From NCBI RefSeq assembly GCF_008831285.2, contig NC_045138.2, forward strand, positions 6,417,205 to 6,481,204: a DNA stretch of 64,000 bases, in the 5' to 3' direction. A program made the translations under genes and the position numbers. Below the pieces are notes generated by a model. It did no database searches and was not told the origin of the DNA. It saw only the letters and a program-made list of their open reading frames with translations. Of this stretch, positions 34,441 to 47,726 are shown in pieces (position 1 is the stretch's first letter; each line of letters starts with the position of its first letter). The DNA is from Nymphaea colorata. Lineage: Eukaryota; Streptophyta; Magnoliopsida; Nymphaeales; Nymphaeaceae.

Positions 34441-34683
34441 TAAAACCACATTGTTCTAAGGACAACATTGGGGTTTTTTATCCTTTTACACCAACTCTCC
34501 ACCGTATATTATTTCCTCATGAGATCCCAAATGTCCCTACCGTGACCTATTGTACAAGTTTGCCATGATGACGTAGTTTGTTAGGAGTGCCCCTAATAGT
34601 AGGGATAGTTTTCCCTATCCCCTTCAAAAGATTCCAAACTGAGTTTTGGCATATAAGGTCAAAATGCAGCATTTGATTAACTG
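34441..34683. repeat. LINE 3'-flanking sequence shared by copies C and D
   Basis: It matches 56241-56465 closely, including a GGGATAGTTTTCCCTATCCC palindrome at 34599-34622. Copies A and B lack it, having the W/LRR junction here instead. Confidence 0.6.
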
Positions 34684-36865
34684 AGAAATGAGAGTTGGAA
34701 TGCGAAATGCTATATTCTTCAATTAGAGCACAATTTTTAAGGAGACAAGTTAGCCATTTATGATTCCAAAACTTTGTAGAGCCTTCTTCAATCCTCCATT
34801 TAATGCTATTGGCAATTCCTTTCGAGCTATTGGAGAGACCTTTAAAGAACCAGAGCCAAGAGGAGTTCTTGAATATATCACGAGGCCAGAAAGTGTCATT
34901 TCTGACGTAATTCTTATGAACAAATTTGGCCCGGGCTTAACTTGAAGCAAACCTGCAAAGCAAGAAGAGCAATTTGACTTTGACCCATTTCACAAACATC
35001 ATTAATGTCTGCCCTACCTTCCTTAATCAAGTGACTGATCACATTCCGAGAAATGAGATATCTGAATCCAGTCTGAGAAGAAGAGTCCCAAAGGAAGGAA
35101 GCTACGAGAGATTGGATTTCTTTAATGACCCTCACAAGAAGATGGAATACAACTGTCTAATATTGAATAATGTAAATTATTACATGATTTATAAGGCACA
35201 ACCTGCCAAAAAACAAGATGAACCTTCACTTCCAACTGGCATGCTGCTTGCTGACATTGAGAATTATGCACTCTCCTCTCTCAACCGGTCTTGGAACAGT
35301 GTGACTCCAAGGTAACAAATGGAGAAACTCCTGACCAACCAACCAAGCACAGAGCTAATCCAATGGACCATCAAATCCTCCACATGAAATGGTAGGAAGA
35401 CATACTTACTGGAGTTAATCCTAAGCCCCACTCAATTGGACAACTTCTCCAACATAGATTCCATCATTTTCAAGGGATTGACCTTTGCCTGAAAAAATAG
35501 CAGTACATCACACATGAAGGAGGGGATCACTGAACACATACCCTCACGGGGGAAGGGTGTGCGAAGAAAACTCTTATCTCTAGCATATTTATTGACAAGC
35601 CTAAAGAAGGCCTCTATGACAATAATAAAAAGACAAAGGGACAGTGGTCACCCTGCCTCATACCCCGTTTAAGGTTAAAAAAACTTACCTGGGCTACCAT
35701 TTACCAAAACTGTTGCCGAAGCAATAGAGACATAGCTGAAAACTCTATCGCAACATTCTTAATTAAACTCTACATGTAATATGGTAGATATATGGAACAA
35801 CCAATTCACCCGGTCATAAGACTTTGAGAGATCAAGTTTGAGACAAAGTGTTGGTTTCTTATCCCTATTCATGCTATGAATGATCTTATGTGCAAGGATG
35901 ATGTTGTCAAGTATGACTTTATTGGCGGCAAAAACTACTTGGTCATCTAATACAATTGTCTTGAGAACATTCTTCATTTTGTTGACCATAATTTTTATGA
36001 TCAATTTGTAGATACTGTTAAATAAAGAAATGGGTTGGAACTTTTGAAGAGTTCTTACACCTTCCTTCTTAGGAATAAGAGCGATTTGTGTGCGATTGAC
36101 CTTTTGAACAAGCCTTCTTATGTAAAAGAACAGTTGTACCACTTTACTCACATCCATGCCCACAATATGCCAATTGGCCTAATAAAAAGAGGCAGGAAAC
36201 CCATCTAGTCTGGGTTGATATCCCAAAAAGATCGAAAGATTGTACTCTTGTGCTCCTCCAATGTGACGAGCTGGTTCAGCTCCTCATTTTCACTGCAAGA
36301 GACACATGGACATCCACTGTTAGAAAGAGCATGTACCCATCACCCTCTTCGATTCGAACGAGCTGTTGGAAGTACCCTCAGTAAGCTGCTAGGATGGCAT
36401 GTTGATCCCTAGCCATGGAGCCTTCCACCTCCAGCTCAGTGATGGAACTTCTTTTTCTTCTACATCTGGTAATCGTCTGGAAATTAGTGGTATTACAATC
36501 ACCTTCCAACATCCATCTCACCCTAGCCACTGTCTCCAACTGCTATTTTCCTCATCGAGGAACTTTCTTATTTATCCCTCAGAATCCTCTCTTCATCTGC
36601 ATCCACCTACCCTCCTAGATCATGAATCATTTGCAACATAATTAATTACAACTTTATGGTGTTGATCATAAGTTCAACTGGTTCAAGCTGACCCTTCCTT
36701 CAATGAGCTAGAGGCATGTGGGTTGCTTTAAGCCTTCCCAAAAACTTGAGCCTGGGCCATCCAAAAATGTTCACAACCATTCCTGAGTGTTTACAAACTG
36801 GCAATCCAGCCTCTGCTGTAAACATCTAAAGTAATGAAATATCTGAGGCCTAAAAATGTCTCTCT
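34684..36865 (-). mobile_element. LINE fragment, copy C
   Basis: Minus strand, from the N-terminal side: the pre-RT region with DGFPASFY (about 36190); RT fingers and palm at 35759-36163, including QIALIPKKEGVRTLQKFQPI, NKMKNVLKTIVLDDQVVF and LDLSKSYDRVNW; the altered FMCD box near 35510; and the C-terminal part at 34750-35135, including RVIKEIQSLVASFLWDSSS and QIALLALQVCFKLSPGQICS. Endonuclease is missing and frames are broken. A functional L1-type ORF2 needs both Asp of FADD; here one is gone. The 5' side is interrupted by the copia 5' LTR at 36866. Confidence 0.85.
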
Positions 36866-37697
36866 TGTTGGGTTGGGTCCAGCCTCAAGTGAGGACCCGA
36901 CCGAACCCACCTGCTCACTTGAGCAAGTGGGTGAGGAAAAGAAAAAGGGCACCCAGCAGTGCCCTATTCACCACTGTTTTGAAAATGAGAAAAGGGAGAA
37001 AGAAGCCCCTTGTTGAATGCTCACCAAACCAGTAAGAAGGGCAGGGTGAGTGTGTGTCAACGGTGGAGAAAGGAGAAGGAAAGATAAATAAAAACACAAC
37101 TATGGGTTTGTGCTGCTATGTGGGTAACACATGGTGATTCCTTTTCTTATAGTTTTCTTATGCATTCACTTTTTTTATTGATTTACGCTATTCTCTGCAA
37201 GAAAAACAACACATATTGATGTTGTTGTATTTGTTTCTTTGAAATATATATATATATATACTTCTCTTGCCTATGGTTTTTTACCCCATTATTGAGGGTT
37301 TTTTCATGTAGATTGGTGTCTCTTGTTTTCTACATCATGTAACTTATATTTTTGATATCTTCGGCAATATTGGTGTTGGGAACTCAACCTTGTGCTAGCA
37401 GCCTGGTGATTTTGTTTTTTAGTAGTTTAGTGCATTCCCTCTTATAAAATCAGCTTGTTTGGACTGCTATGTTGATGCTAAAGGTTGTTGTTAGTTGATT
37501 AATTACTAGATATATGTATTCTTGAATCTTGGGAGAAGGGGGGGGGGGAGTTTGTGACAGCATTAAGTGTTAATATTGGCTGGTTGTTGTCTTAAGTATT
37601 TCATTTGCAGGGGTAATCTATTTTACAAGAATATATCCATATTGTGAGTTCTTTTACAAGATTGAAACAATGTTTGTTTGAAAAAACAATCATAACA
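36866..37697 (+). repeat. 5' LTR of a Ty1/copia element
   Basis: It starts TGTTGGGTTGGGTCCAGC and ends CAATCATAACA, that is TG...CA, directly followed by AAT and the primer-binding site. Length about 832 bp. It contains a short (TA)n at 37243-37260 and an 11-base G run at 37538-37548. A piece of a matching 3' LTR start is at 57657-57710. Confidence 0.85.
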
Positions 37698-37700
37698 AAT

Positions 37701-37712
37701 TGGTATCAGAGC
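37701..37712 (+). promoter_or_regulatory. Copia primer-binding site
   Basis: TGGTATCAGAGC is the standard site complementary to the 3' end of initiator tRNA-Met, used to prime minus-strand synthesis in plant copia elements. It lies three bases after the LTR. Confidence 0.95.
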
Positions 37713-37744
37713 GCTAGGTTTGTAGTTTTCATTCTTATTGAAAT

Positions 37745-40700
37745 ATGGAATCGACCACCACTAGAATGATCTGCCTAAATGAAAACAATTGGACTATATA
37801 GAAAGCAAAAATAGAGAATTTTCTCTATTCTAAAGACTTGTATGCACCCATTGAGAACAAGAGGCCAACAAATAACGCAGATAATAAATAAAAATATTAG
37901 ACAAGAAAACCATCCATTGGCACCATTAGACAATGGTTACATGATAGTGTCCTTCAATTGGTATCGGAAAAGACGAATGCAAAGTTATTGCGAAAGAAGT
38001 TGCATGATCTTTACGAATAAGAAAACAGTTGGAAACAAGGCTTTCTTGTTGAAGCAATTGGTAAATCTCAAACTTAGAGTGGAGAGTCCTGTGTCAGAGT
38101 ATTTGAATGAAGTGCAGATCATAATTAATTAGTTGTTAGCCATGAAAATGATGTTAGATAATGAGTTACAGACACTTTTATGGCTAAGTTCTCTTTCAAA
38201 TAGTTGGGAGACTCTAATTGTTTCTTTGAGCAACTCTACTCCAGATAGTGTGCTAACAATGAAGCATGTAACCAACAACATTTTAAATTAAAAGACTAGG
38301 AGAAAGACTCTTGGTACTACTAACTCACAAGTACTAGTGATGGGAGACAACGGTAGCAAAAAAAATTGCTATAAATGGCATGACAGATCAAAATGTAGGT
38401 CCAAATGAAGGCCCAGGATGACAGGTGAATGCTTTCATTGTGGTATTTCTGGTTACAAAAAGATTGATTGCAAGAAAAGAAAAGAAGAGAAAGAACATAA
38501 AAAGAAAATTCAAGAAAGTGTGAAATCAAAAGAATGCAATATAGTTGCATCATATGATGAGGTAGAATTACTTTTATCTGAGAAAAGTGGTTGTCTTATA
38601 ATTGAGAATGATGATTCTATATAAATATTAGATACTGGGGCATCTTATTATACCACACCATGTTGTGATTTGATCTCGTCTTATAGAGCAAGTGATCTTG
38701 GAGTAGTTCGTATGGGTAACAATGATACTTCTGAGATTATTGAGGTAGAAGATGTTTGCGTTGAGATGAACACAAGATGCAAATTGACTTTGCGTGATGT
38801 GAGACATGTTACAGATCTTAAAATGAATCTGATTTCTATAGAAAAACTAAGTGAAGATGGCTATTGTACTTCTTTTAGTTAGGTTGGTTGGAAATTAACA
38901 CAAGGGGCATTAGATTTGGCGCTTTGTATAGTATGAATTCTCGAATCTGTAATGTTGAGGTAAATGCAATTACTGATAGTACTTTGTCACATTTGTGGCA
39001 TAGGAGGTTAGGTCACATGAGTCAAAGAGGAATCAATTTTCTTGCAAATAAGAATTTGTTATTAAAGGCAGATGGTGCACAATTACCTCCTTGTGATCAT
39101 TGCTAGGTTGGTAAGTTGCATAATCTCTTTTCAGAAAAATGGCTCTTCAAAAACTAAAGATATATTAGATTTAGTTTATTTAGATGTTTATGAACATATA
39201 AATATGACATCTAAATGTGGAAACTCCTATTTTGTTACATTTATTGATGATGCATCGAGGAAGGTGTGGACCTTTATAATGAAAAATAAAAGTGAAGTAA
39301 GTATTATCTTTGTGACTATTCATGAAGTAGTTGAGAGTGAGACAGGTAAGAAGATGAATAGACTGCGTACAGATAATGGTGGTGAGTTTAAAGCTTCTTC
39401 TCTACAAGAATATTGTCTTAAGCATGGTATTAAACATGGAAAGATAACTCCGTATACTCGAAAATAGAATGGAGTTGCAGAAAGGATGAACAGAACTATA
39501 GTTGAGAGACTCAGAAGTTTGCTATCTTGCTCTACGTAGACTAAGTTGAGGAGCGGGAATGTGCATTGCAGTTTATTTGATGAATAAATCTTCTTCAATG
39601 TCTTTAGATTGAGATATTCTGCAAAAAGTTTGGTCAGTGAAAGGGATAAAGTGTGACCACCTCAGAGTTTTTGTTTACAATGCTTTCATCCATGTATCTA
39701 AAGAACATCGAACCAAACTAGATGATAAACTATTCCAATAATATTTCTTGGTTATACGGATGATGAATATGGTTACAGGTTTTGGGATCCAAAGAATGAC
39801 AAAATCTACACGGTCATGATGTTGTCTTCGGAAAGGATTAGACGATTGAAGATATCATGAAAGACAAATAGTCAGGTGTGAAGTTAGTGGTGTTCATGAG
39901 CTAACTGTGCAGAACCCAAAGAACTTTCATCTAAGCATGGTGAGACTGATGATAATGTAGAGGATGACAAAATAAATGCAGATGAGCAGTATATAGATGA
40001 CAGCCCTATGGACACTCAAGCTGATTATGAGCATGAGTTGGAGGGACAACTTCCTCCTCATTCAGAACAAATTGAAGTGCAATTTGGCAAAGATAAAAGA
40101 ATACGTATTTCATCTACTAGATATTCTACTAATGAATATATTATGTTTGCAGATAGTATTGAGCTAGAATACTATGCAGAGATGCTAGATGATGTTCATA
40201 AAGATGAATGGAGTCAAACCATGCAGGAAGATATGAATTCTCTATACAAGAATCACACTAAGTTATGCTCCAAAGCAAGTTGAGATATAAACCTCAGTTA
40301 GTGGTGAAAGGTTTCAAGCAGGAAAAATGTATTAATTTTGATAAAATTTTCTCTCCTATGGTTAAAATGTCATCTATCAGGGTAATACTTGGTTTGGTGG
40401 CATATCTAGACTTGGAGTTAGAGCAGTTATATATAAAAACTGATTTTTTTCATGGAGATCTAGATTAATAAATCTATATGACACAAGCAGGAGGTTTTGT
40501 AGCTGCTAGGAAGAAGCACATGGTTTTGCAAGTTAAGGAAGAATTTGTTTAGATTTAAACAAGCACGTAGGTAGTGGTACAAGAAATTTGATGCATTTAT
40601 GATAACTCAAAAGTATTACAGGTCAGCGAAGATCATTGTGTCCACATCGAATAGTTCTCATCAGGTAACTTCATTATCTTCTTGTTATATATAAATGACA

Positions 40701-40998
40701 TGCTTATTGTTGGACATGACTGTTGGTTGATTAGCCAATTAAGAATGACATAAGCAAGTTCTTTTGATATGAAAATTGTGAAACTAGCATGACAATTGTT
40801 AGGCATGAGGATTATTCATGATAGGAGGCCAAGAAGTTGTGGTTGTCACAATAGAAATACTTTGAGAAGGTGGTTAGCAAGTTCAGTATGAAAGATGCCA
40901 AAATAATAGGACTCCTTTAGCAGCATATTTTAAATTGAAAAATGACCAATCTCCTTACTCAGCAGATAAGAAAGAAAAAATGAAAATCAACCAATCTT
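37745..40998 (+). mobile_element. Ty1/copia gag-pol remnant (plus strand), 3' end lost
   Basis: Gag starts MESTTTRMICLNENNWTI and hits a TAG at codon 19 (37799), where relatives have Trp. Gag continues to about 38310. The zinc knuckle at 38430-38471 reads CFHCGISGYKKIDC, with Tyr replacing the His. Protease: ILDTGAS (near 38625), preceded by a stop. GAG-pre-integrase: LWHRRLGHMSQRG (38993). Integrase: LDVYEHIN, LRTDNGGEF (near 39360) and NGVAERMNRTI (39468), carrying the DDE residues. RT: KNHT joins directly to a KPQLVVKGF segment, a loss of about 25 codons; then FSPMVKMSSIRVILGL and FFHGDLD; the YVDD box reads YIND (near 40690). It ends around SPYSADKKEK, before RNase H. Stops and shifts throughout show it is inactive. 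The RNase H end survives separately at 57362. Confidence 0.9.
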
Positions 40999-42257
40999 CA
41001 AATATTATTTGAAAATCTTTGAAATATAATATGGGTATTTTGAAAATCACTTTTCAAAATTGATTTTTTGTTTTCTTAAGAACTGAAGTAGCTTTAAGAT
41101 TTTATTCTAATTTGACTACTACCTTGCTAGAGCCCCATTTCATCTTGCTTAAGTTCTTTTAGAAGGGTGCTTTTGATCATTTATGAATTTCACAAGTGAA
41201 TGTGAATGCATGAATGCTTTGGTTCTATATGATTGCAAGAAAATTATTCATTCATCTAAGGATCTCTTTATCCTCACACACATTGAGAATTAATTACATA
41301 TTTGTCCTAAATATTCTCATGAAAAGAAAACAAATATTTGAAAGTAAAATGTGATTGTAAACTATCAAACATGATTCCAATATTGGGTCAATACTTGAGT
41401 TTTGGTCTTAGTCAAATTCATAAATGAAAACTAAAACCTTAGATCTTAGAAAAGAATAATCCAAAGAATGAAAGAGAGAAAAAAAAATTAAAAGATTTTA
41501 AGTCCCGAGGAATAGAGAAAAAAGAGAAAGAGATTTTGAAAAGAGAGAAAGAAAAATTTTAAAGAGAGAGTGAGGGATGTATGTGTATGTGTATAAAATT
41601 GTGTTTATATACATATATAAATATTTATGAAAGGATCATTTTGAATCTCAGAGAAAGAGAGAAAGAAGAAGACTTTAGATAGAGAGAGATAGAGAAATAT
41701 CTGTATATATATATATATACACACACACACACATTATTGAAAGTTTGTAAAAAGAAGGTGTTAACTCAAACAGAGGGAGAGAGAGAGATTCTAGAGAGGA
41801 AAAGTGGGATATACATATATATTTGTTTATATGTACATATATATATGAGAATCTATAAAAGAATATGTTAAATCACAGAGAGAGAAGGATAAAGAGATAT
41901 ATTCATGTACATGTTTATGACATGTATATATGCATATACATATATGAAAACAAAAATCAAGAGATAACTTGGAGCATTTCCGACTTCAATTTTTCTATGC
42001 AGGCTGGAGAGGAACATGGTTTCATGCAAGAGCTTTGATTAAGTCTCTAATGCCTCATTGAAGAGGGCTCTTACTTTCCAAATTCTTTTGAAAACATGAT
42101 TCTAAATATTTTCATAAAAGTATAAAACAATAGTCATTTCATCAACTACAAGGAAATTTATTTCTCCCACCATTAGAAATGTAAGAAAATCAAGCACACA
42201 AGAAATAAAAAGTTAATAACCTAAGAAATCACTCATTCATTGGGATTTTAATCAGGT

Positions 42258-42352
42258 GATTAAAAGAAATGCTAAACGTAAGAATGTCGTGAAGGTGCAC
42301 TTTAACTAAAAGAAATGCTAAACGTAAGAATGTCGTGAAGGTGCACTTTAAC
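42258..42352. repeat. 48-bp tandem duplication in U3
   Basis: TAAAAGAAATGCTAAACGTA to GAAGGTGCACTTTAAC is given twice in a row. U2 and U4 have one copy. Confidence 0.95.
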
Positions 42353-43007
42353 ATATACACATTTGTAAGGGGTTTTCCTGTGTTGGAAAAATCCTAACAT
42401 TAAAAATGAACATAATAACAAAGAAATCTCAATCCAAACACTCATTCTTTCTATTCAATGACATAATAATTGAAAAAACAATCAACTATGCATGAATGCC
42501 TAAAAGCAAAGCACACATTCAAGAGAAGAGAGAAACATATTTCGATCCCAAAATGAATTTTTTTTTCACCTTACTCATGCTCTCGGTGTATTGAAGAATA
42601 GTTTTTTACTCCAGAGAGGAAATTTGAGAGTTATCTAATATGACCATGGGGAGATGAAGAAATGAGAAACAAAGAAAAGAAAAGGATTGAGATATTTACT
42701 ATATATTTCTAATGAGAATGATTTTAGAAAATGAGTCTCCTTATTTGGATGATCCTAAAGCTTCCTCGAATGAAGCTCCAAGGTATTGAAGATGTCTCTC
42801 CGAGAGGTCTCCTTTGCTTCCTTGAAGAGTGGAAGTTGGTAGGTTAGAGAAAAAGAAGAAGATAAGAGGAAAGAAATAGAGAGAGAGAGAGAGCTATGAG
42901 AAAAACTCGTCTGCAAATGAAAAAGTACTGGAGGATCTCTAGGTATAGATAAAAAGAAACATATCTTGATGTATTCTGGAACGTGGATGTCAATTTTGAG
43001 TGTTATT

Positions 43008-43740
43008 ATTGACATTGTATGTTGCTTAACATTAAGTACTACCAATTGTACCATCAAGAGTTCAGAGTGTTTGTATGTAAGTTTTCTACCCATGCTTGCA
43101 CTTTATTTGAGACAGTAAAGTAGGAAAAAGACCTCTCATATACAACATTGTTCAAAAGCCTTCATGCCATTGATGTATATATAAAATGGGAGATATAGTG
43201 CCAACACTAGGGCAACAAATGATTTAAATTTAAGAGTTATAGGTGAAAAAGCTCTTCTGTTAATGTATTCAATACCAAGGACGAGAATTTTATGTTTTAA
43301 TATTAATGCAATCATTGAACCCCGCCCAATGTCGCATTAACAATTGAATGTTACAAAGTCATGAGAGCCTTTATATTCAAGTTTTTTCCCAAGTTTAACT
43401 TGTGATTTACTTGAGAGAGTATAGTTGGTGGAAAGACCCCTTATATCCACAATTGTCTAAACCTTACATTTGAAGTAGGAGATATGGTGCAAAATCTACT
43501 CACAATTGATTCAAATTTAGGAGTCATATGTACAAGTGAAAAATGCCCGGCTCCTAATGTATTCAATAACAAAGATGGGAGTTTTAGATTTAATATTAAT
43601 GTTGTCACTGGATGCTGCCTAAATTTAATGCTAGCATTTATACTTTTCAAAGTGTGAGTCTTAGTATTTAAATTTCTAATTTAAGCTTATGTTTTTTTTT
43701 TGGAGAGTGTAGTTGATGGAATTAAAGACCCCTCTTGGCT
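43008..43740. repeat. Three phased ~300-bp monomers in U3
   Basis: Starts at 43008, 43306 and 43599 (298 and 293 bp). The third is truncated at the same point as in U2 and U4 (AAAGACCCCTC). Confidence 0.75.
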
Positions 43741-44109
43741 TCATGACCTCAACCACTTTGCCGTGCATGTCTTCATGGCTTCATAGCATGGCCAGGTCTT
43801 TCTATTTCATAATAAGGCAGAATGGAAGTCTAGGTAGATCATAAGAGATGACAAGAGCCACAAGTTGGCTTTCCAAGAGCATGAAGTTATATGTGGTGGG
43901 CTTCATTGTGAACAAAATTCTCAAAGCTTGTCAGAGCTGGCACAATGGACAGTGATGATACGTTAATTTCCTACTTTGTTTCCCTGCTCATCACCTTCTT
44001 CGTTTACCTTGCTTGTGTCTATGCTTGATTCCCTTTCTAGCTCATCAATCTCCCTTACACACTCGTATGAACTTGACTTGCTGCTTGTACCAATGCAACC
44101 CTTTTTTAC

Positions 44110-44290
44110 TATTACGGTGGTACATAAGCCGAGTCAAGCGTGAGCTCGGTCAGCTCGACACAACTCAACACATACTTAATTTTCTTGGCTCAACCTTGAC
44201 CAGTGAGTCAAGTTGTATATGGTCAGCTTGAGCTGGACTTGATAGACTGGATCCTAGCTAGAGCTAGACTTTGTTAAGCTTGTTTTCCGA
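44110..44290. repeat. GCTCGA-rich repeat in U3
   Basis: It contains GAGCTCGGTCAGCTCGACA; counterpart of 24157-24330. Confidence 0.6.
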
Positions 44291-44908
44291 CTTGACAACT
44301 GTCATTTGACTTGATCTGTTTCCTTTATATATATTTAAGTTTAGACGCTCGAGTTTACTGAGTGAGTTCAAGTTGGCTCGACTCATTATATAGCACGACT
44401 CAATGCCAATGATACGTGTGGGAATATGGTGAAATCAACCAAATATCTAAATGATATTCATCTCCTCAACAATGGAAACAGAGTTACTCTGGTTGAGAAT
44501 GTCTACTGGAGAATGTCACCCATCAATTCAATTAAGAGATTTCTTTACATGCTAGCTCCTATCCCAATTCATTACTAAAGATGAGGAAAAATAGTCATTT
44601 TCCCTAATTTACACAACCTTACATCTATTGCGTATTGTTTTGCATCTCATAAATCCTTTCTTGTAGCCATCTCCCAAGACATGGAACCAATGCCATTTCG
44701 AAAACTATTTATCCTCGTTGGCACAAAGGCAGTAACAAAAGAAATCCCAGACTTTAGGGCACCGATTATGTAACAAATTATATTATGTGGAGGAACCAAC
44801 ATGGAAATAAAATAAATATTGTGGTTCTACATGCGCAAGCCACACCCACCATTGCTCTTAAACTAATTGAGAATAAGTTGGTACACAGCATAATATTTGA
44901 CACTTAAC

Positions 44909-45065
44909 AGGAAGGTTATTCGGATTATCTCACATTTGCTTCACTTCAAATGGATATTGACAATGTCTTTCTTCATAGGGTGTCTTCAGTGGGGTAGAGA
45001 TTGATATGAAAATTGAATAAACTGTTGTATGGAGTTAAATAAGGTCCATGGAATTGTTGTGTGAG
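44909..45065 (+). pseudogene. Copia RT scrap in U3
   Basis: Same remnant as 25110-25345 but with a deletion between the TFA segment and the FLH segment. It is only recognisable through alignment with U2 and U4. Confidence 0.5.
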
Positions 45066-45765
45066 CAAGAAGAATATTATATCATACCGCACCAAACAAG
45101 AGAAACGAAATCTACAATTTAGTTTCATTTAATACACAATTTCGTGATGCATAGAAGGTAATACTAAGAACAGAATAATTACCTAGTTAAGAAGTCTTCA
45201 CTTCAAGTATTTATTCAACAATTTTCATGAAAATAGTGACCCATATTAATATTTCCCTACTTAAGTTATAAGCAAAAAGTAACGCCAGAAAAACAGAAAT
45301 TTTCTTGAAACAAATTTCATACATAATTAAAATAATAACCATATTTATTCAAGTATATGCGGTATAGATTCTTTGTCACTAAATAAGAAAGAGAGTTGAT
45401 CATTATATAGATTCTCTGGTCCAATCCGATTCATTAGCGTTCGTGTTCTACAGCACCTCATGAATATTAAAATCTCATATTCTTGAGTTGTTCTAGTCCA
45501 AATTGGTTATAAATATGCAATTCATATTGTTAATTCGATGAGAATCAACCTACAAATTCTGAAATATGAGATCTATACAAAGCTAAACAATATTAAATAA
45601 GACATTTTCTCAATGCTAAAAGGCAAATTAAGTATTTCAAGTGTAGATTTTAAATCGAATCTAAAATTGATTCTGTCTTGAACTATGAATTTTACCGGGA
45701 TCTTGTCATAGCCTACTGTTTACTTCTTGAGGCTTGTTTTATGCCTTGAACAACTTTTGTAGGGA

Positions 45766-47690
45766 CGGCTTCCACCTTAGGTAACTTTTGCCCAGATTTT
45801 CAGAAAGACCCCTAAACGTGTGACTAAAATCAGTAAAAATAGTTCACTTCCATTTTAAAAAGAGGAGTGACCATGAAGGAAAAGAATAACCTTCATAGAA
45901 TCAAACAACAAGACAATAAATGTCGTTTTCTGTGAATAATTAGGAAAACTTATTTTACATCAAAATGTAAAAATAAAATTGTTCTATTTTTTTATCAAAC
46001 GGAGCTGATAATCAATCATGTTTAAATTTGATAAAAACAACTAAAAGTTCAAAGATCAAAAAGTAGTTGCACTTTAGATTTAGTTATCTAATTTTATCTC
46101 CTGGAGGTAACATATGACATTAGCAAGGACACAATTCCGACCATTGTAAATGTGCCAAATCTGGGTCATGAGCTATTTGAGACCACCACCATACATATAC
46201 AATCACAATCAGATCTAGATCTGGTATGGAAACTATGTGAGGATTCAGATCTAATACCTCTTTATCACAAACCCGCGACCCATTTGGCTGGTCAATGGTC
46301 ATCCTGATAAAGTCTCAAAAGTAGGGATATAAACGGGTCAGACCCAATCGAATTTAAATTCGAATACGGTTTGCAGTTTAAACACTAAACATAAATTCGA
46401 ATAAAGTACCCACCAGTATCTGATAAAGATCCTATCTATATAATCAAGCTAGATCTCGCATTAGTCGGATCCAAATTCGGTTTCCCAAAAAACCAGCTCT
46501 GGATTCAAATATTTAAATATGATTAGTTCAATTGGTTAAAGATTAAACCCAACCAGAAGCCAAAATTACAACCCGTGACCTAAAAGTCAAGACACAAGAC
46601 AACTGGTGCAGAAATTTTTTATTTTAACTTATTTCTCTTGGTTTAATTAGATGTAACATAGTCTTTTTAAGTATATCTTGACATTTTTTATTCACTTTTT
46701 TTTTCGTAAAATTATCTGCAAATTTTTAAATATTGGTCAGTCTTTTGCAACATATCAAAGTTGAGCAGTTAGTTGTAAAGGTCTCACACATAAATGAATG
46801 AATTAGATCAATAATAAACAACTGAATGGATCACTTGATTTACTACTCAAAGATCTAACCATCATGTCTTTACACTTCTGAGCAAATAGTGCTACATGTA
46901 ATTAGGTTATGGGGTGCTATTATAGCCTACTTAATTTTCAAAAAAGCATCCCATGGAGTGGTGGAATGTCCCATTGTTGAAGCTAATAGCTAGGATTGGT
47001 CCATCTGTAATGCTCTATAAATAGGTTATAAAGTTTCCGAAAGGGTTTTGGATGGGCAAATGATCAAGCCAATGATGATCTAGGGCATTTCGTTTTAACT
47101 TGCTCTGGTCTTTCCTGTTACATTAACAAGCAGGCACTGCTGGTAAAGCTATGTTATCCTTATGAACTCAAGAGCTCAAATCCTTCAGCCTTCTTGAGTT
47201 CCATCCAACCACGGCTGCCCAATGCATCCCATCTTATGTAAGTCGGAGGATTGCTCCATCTAAACCCGGATGAAGAAATCCACATGTCCCTCATGTGCAT
47301 GTCATTGCTTAAAGATTACCACTGTGTTGTATAGATAGTATGCATTTGTTATCTTCCTACCTGTAAACTTCATCATGAAAGTTCAACAATCACAAAATTC
47401 GAGAGCATGTTCTAAAAACTTTACTGCATCAACTGAATACAATTTTTGATATATATTTTTCCATTGATGATGCTATATTTTTTGAAGTAAGAAGACATAA
47501 CTTTAATCTCCAAGCAGTGTCATGTTCATGAGGATGGCATAACTTTATCAGCTGCAATTCCTACTTGTTAATGTGAGAGGGAAGACCAGAGCAAGTTAAA
47601 ACTAAATGACCCACAACGTTGGCATGCTCGTCCAAAACTTTTTGAAAACATTCTAACCTATTTGTAAAGCATTGTAAATGTGCCAATCGT
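45766..47690. repeat. P module, copy P3
   Basis: Matches P2 with small indels; an extra stretch of about 110 bp near 46893-47005 has no match in P2. No gene recognised. Confidence 0.75.
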
Positions 47691-47726
47691 ATTAGCTTCG
47701 ATAATGACACATTCCATCTACTTCAT

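Larger units (their letters stand above)
40999..45765. repeat. U module, copy U3
   Basis: Same order as U2 (20880) and U4 (57716), with higher similarity to U4. It contains a 48-bp tandem duplication (42258-42352), three ~300-bp monomers (43008-43740), a GCTCGA-rich repeat (44110-44290) and a copia RT scrap (44909-45065). No gene. Confidence 0.8.

Noticed and set aside
34599-34622. Palindrome GGGATAGTTTTCCCTATCCC as an operator-like or terminator-like site
   Set aside because: Short, in LINE-flanking repeat sequence, with no gene nearby.
36990-37260. Core promoter inside the copia 5' LTR
   Set aside because: A TA-rich run near 37243 could act as a TATA box, but it is a microsatellite and the transcription start cannot be placed by eye.
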